30,856 nucleotides of DNA, from the IMG/VR virus record IMGVR_UViG_3300009414_000046, positions 1 through 30,856 of that record. The stretch is one strand, 5' to 3'. The DNA comes from a virus. Shown piece by piece: positions 30,809-30,856 of the stretch; positions within the stretch are counted from its first letter, which is position 1, and every line of letters begins with the position of its first letter. A program made the position numbers and the translations under genes. The notes under the pieces were generated by a model that did no database searches, was not told the origin of the DNA, and worked only from the letters and a program-made list of their open reading frames with translations.

Positions 30809-30856
30809 GTATGGTTTAGTCGGATTACTCATTTTCTGCCATGAGTGTTTTCAATC

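Larger units (their letters stand above)
30379..30856. other. Non-coding block upstream of terL
   Basis: No convincing gene is present in 478 bp. The terL-proximal part (30379-30600) is very AT-rich and dense in TACC/GGTA words, palindromes and direct repeats. The distal part holds a G8 run (30644-30651), a (TG)6 tract (30684-30696), a G6-T-G5 tract (30723-30734) and a short direct repeat. It could contain the late promoter, operators, a packaging site or a replication origin. Nothing here singles out one of them. Confidence 0.6.

Noticed and set aside
1-30856. Signs of lysogeny (integrase, repressor, attachment site beside a tRNA)
   Set aside because: None seen in the window, but the genome is incomplete, so a temperate lifestyle is neither shown nor excluded.

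Overview
The window is a stretch of a tailed double-stranded DNA phage genome, or possibly a prophage. Every gene I can support lies on the minus strand, so the genome reads from the right edge to the left. The DNA is visibly AT-rich, genes are packed with 1-44 base overlaps (often a TAATG stop/start junction), and many short structural proteins look like those of uncultured marine phages. The curli parts need a host with an outer membrane, so a marine proteobacterium is the likely host. That host call is inference. I see no integrase, repressor, tRNA or rRNA.

Layout, in the direction of transcription. 30856-30379: a non-coding block upstream of terL with palindromes, direct repeats and G-runs. 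30378-22447: packaging and head genes (terminase large subunit, small protein, 827-aa portal, small protein, GroES-like co-chaperonin, scaffold, two head proteins, major capsid protein), closed by a clear intrinsic terminator at 22439-22411. 22357-13360: small virion proteins, connector/adaptor-type proteins, a zinc-ribbon protein, fibre-like repeat proteins and a 1048-aa tail fibre with about 43 short repeats and a self-cleaving S74 chaperone end. 13355-11183: a putative 2OG-Fe(II) oxygenase, a staphylococcal-nuclease-type enzyme and five small one-membrane-segment proteins, three of them (47, 58 and 54 aa) very short.

11211-5637 is the striking part: a compact, overlapping operon for a curli-like system. 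It encodes a CsgF homologue, a CsgG lipoprotein pore homologue, a secreted curlin-repeat protein (235 aa), a secreted FecR-domain protein, a second secreted curlin-repeat protein (265 aa) and a membrane CHASE2 class III adenylate cyclase with an apparently complete active site. CsgG and CsgF would form the outer-membrane export channel, the two curlin proteins are the likely amyloid cargo, and the FecR and CHASE2 proteins look like a periplasmic sensing/cAMP arm. CsgE, CsgC and CsgD are not seen here.

The operon is followed at once by lysis genes (three-segment holin, T4-type lysozyme), then a 622-aa structural protein, a PD-(D/E)XK nuclease, two small proteins and a large LysM protein that runs off the left edge. 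The curli module therefore sits inside the late/lysis region, between two sets of membrane-active proteins. Expression late in infection is the simplest guess, with a role in the host envelope such as coating, aggregation, superinfection control or exchange through the pore.
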